From Streptomyces alfalfae (lineage in GTDB: Bacteria > Actinomycetota > Actinomycetes > Streptomycetales > Streptomycetaceae), in NCBI RefSeq assembly GCF_004127445.1, contig NZ_QEXM01000001.1, positions 1 through 64,000 on the forward strand: a stretch of DNA of 64,000 nucleotides, read 5' to 3'. Shown here piece after piece: positions 63,591 to 64,000 of the stretch. A model generated the notes under the pieces. That model saw only the letters and a program-made list of their open reading frames with translations, was not told the origin of the DNA and ran no database searches. Within the stretch, counting starts at the first letter, position 1, and every line of letters begins with the position of its first letter. The position numbers and the translations under genes were made by a program.

Positions 63591-64000
63591 CTAGCTCAGG
63601 CCCGCTGTTCTTGCCCGGTCCACCGCCGGGCCGATCGCCGCGGCGACCGCGTCGACGTCCGCCTTCGTCGACGTGTGGCCGAGGGAGAAGCGGAGGGTGC
63701 CGCGCGCCAGGTCGGGGTCGGTGCCCGTGGCGAGCAGGACGTGGCTGGGCTGGGCCACGCCCGCCGTGCACGCCGAGCCCGTGGAGCACTCGATGCCCTG
63801 GGCGTCGAGCAGCAGCAGAAGGGAGTCGCCCTCGCAGCCGGGGAAGGTGAAGTGCGCGTTGGCGGGAAGCCGGCCGCCGGGCGCGGGGTCGCCGCCGAGG
63901 ATCGCCTCGGGGACGGCGGAGCGGACCGCGGTCACGAGGTCGTCGCGCAGAGCTCCGATCTCGGCGGCGAACCGCGCCCGGTGCTCGGCGGCGTACTCCC
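63591..64000 (-). CDS. Cysteine desulfurase, C-terminal part (cut by window edge)
   Basis: The gene's start lies beyond base 64000. The last 136 residues in view include [48 protein letters not shown], the active-site loop [21 protein letters not shown] with catalytic Cys, and [22 protein letters not shown] enzyme that takes sulfur from cysteine; class I IscS/NifS-like. Position next to mnmA suggests supply of sulfur for tRNA thiolation. Confidence 0.92.
   Translation of the reverse strand, partial: EYAAEHRARFAAEIGALRDDLVTAVRSAVPEAILGGDPAPGGRLPANAHFTFPGCEGDSLLLLLDAQGIECSTGSACTAGVAQPSHVLLATGTDPDLARGTLRFSLGHTSTKADVDAVAAAIGPAVDRARTAGLS

Overview
This is a 64-kb piece of Streptomyces core chromosome. 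Evidence: GC is around 70% with strongly G/C-biased third positions, GTG starts are common, several secreted proteins carry Tat (twin-arginine) signals, and the gene set is typical of the genus (AccB-type acyl-CoA carboxylase, PucR-controlled proline catabolism, LAL regulator, two c-di-GMP enzymes, DUF4097/DUF6191/DUF427 families). From memory the gene order resembles the stretch of the S. coelicolor chromosome around ilvB-leuB-gatA-ligA. No tRNA, rRNA, CRISPR array, insertion sequence or prophage was seen. Both window edges cut a gene: an acyl-CoA carboxylase beta subunit on the left and a cysteine desulfurase on the right.

Layout. (1) 1-6.4 kb: carboxylase, an orphan HicB-like RHH protein with a DUF4097 protein, YceI, a TPM-type membrane protein, then citramalate synthase (cimA) behind a leader that looks like an isoleucine attenuator. 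(2) 6.7-14.5 kb: two secreted PD40 propeller-type proteins of very different length, then a four-gene operon (urease gamma/beta fusion, urease alpha, agmatine deiminase, TetR) divergent from an NCS1 permease. (3) 14.8-17.2 kb: ilvE and leuB. (4) 17.4-21 kb: Tat-exported phosphatase, a 42-aa protein, a decayed oxidoreductase fragment, an AAC(2')-type acetyltransferase, a nitroreductase. (5) 21.1-25.6 kb: proline to glutamate catabolism (pruA, proline dehydrogenase) with a divergent PucR regulator, and a small secreted SH3-like protein. (6) 25.7-33.6 kb: TetR/MFS efflux pair, serA, then ilvB-ilvN-ilvC behind a leader-peptide attenuator. (7) 33.6-45.4 kb: a GGDEF protein with a decayed EAL domain (CdgC-like), dehydrogenases, a PQQ-type sugar dehydrogenase, a LAL regulator and small genes. 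(8) 45.4-50 kb: MMPL exporter and Tat-exported phospholipase C. (9) 50.1-53.7 kb: gatC-gatA-(80-aa protein)-gatB. (10) 53.9-64 kb: GGDEF-EAL protein (RmdB-like), a LOG-SDR-MetE-like-ligA run, DUF427, mnmA, a peptidoglycan amidase and a cysteine desulfurase.

How the parts work together. cimA, leuB, ilvB, ilvN, ilvC and ilvE supply most of the isoleucine/valine/leucine pathway, with serA next to ilvC. Two of these transcription units carry short Ile- or Ile/Leu/Val-coding leaders followed by intrinsic terminators, so they can respond to charged branched-chain tRNA. The most unusual locus is the urease-like operon: the nickel ligands are intact but the flap cysteine is replaced, no urease maturation genes are nearby, and it is joined to a guanidine-acting deiminase and opposite a nucleobase-type permease. 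Several strong inverted repeats (2455-2473, 2544-2557, 44026-44056, 36922-36943) are good operator candidates with no assigned regulator.

Most long ORFs on the strand opposite these genes are GC-rich shadows and were left out.
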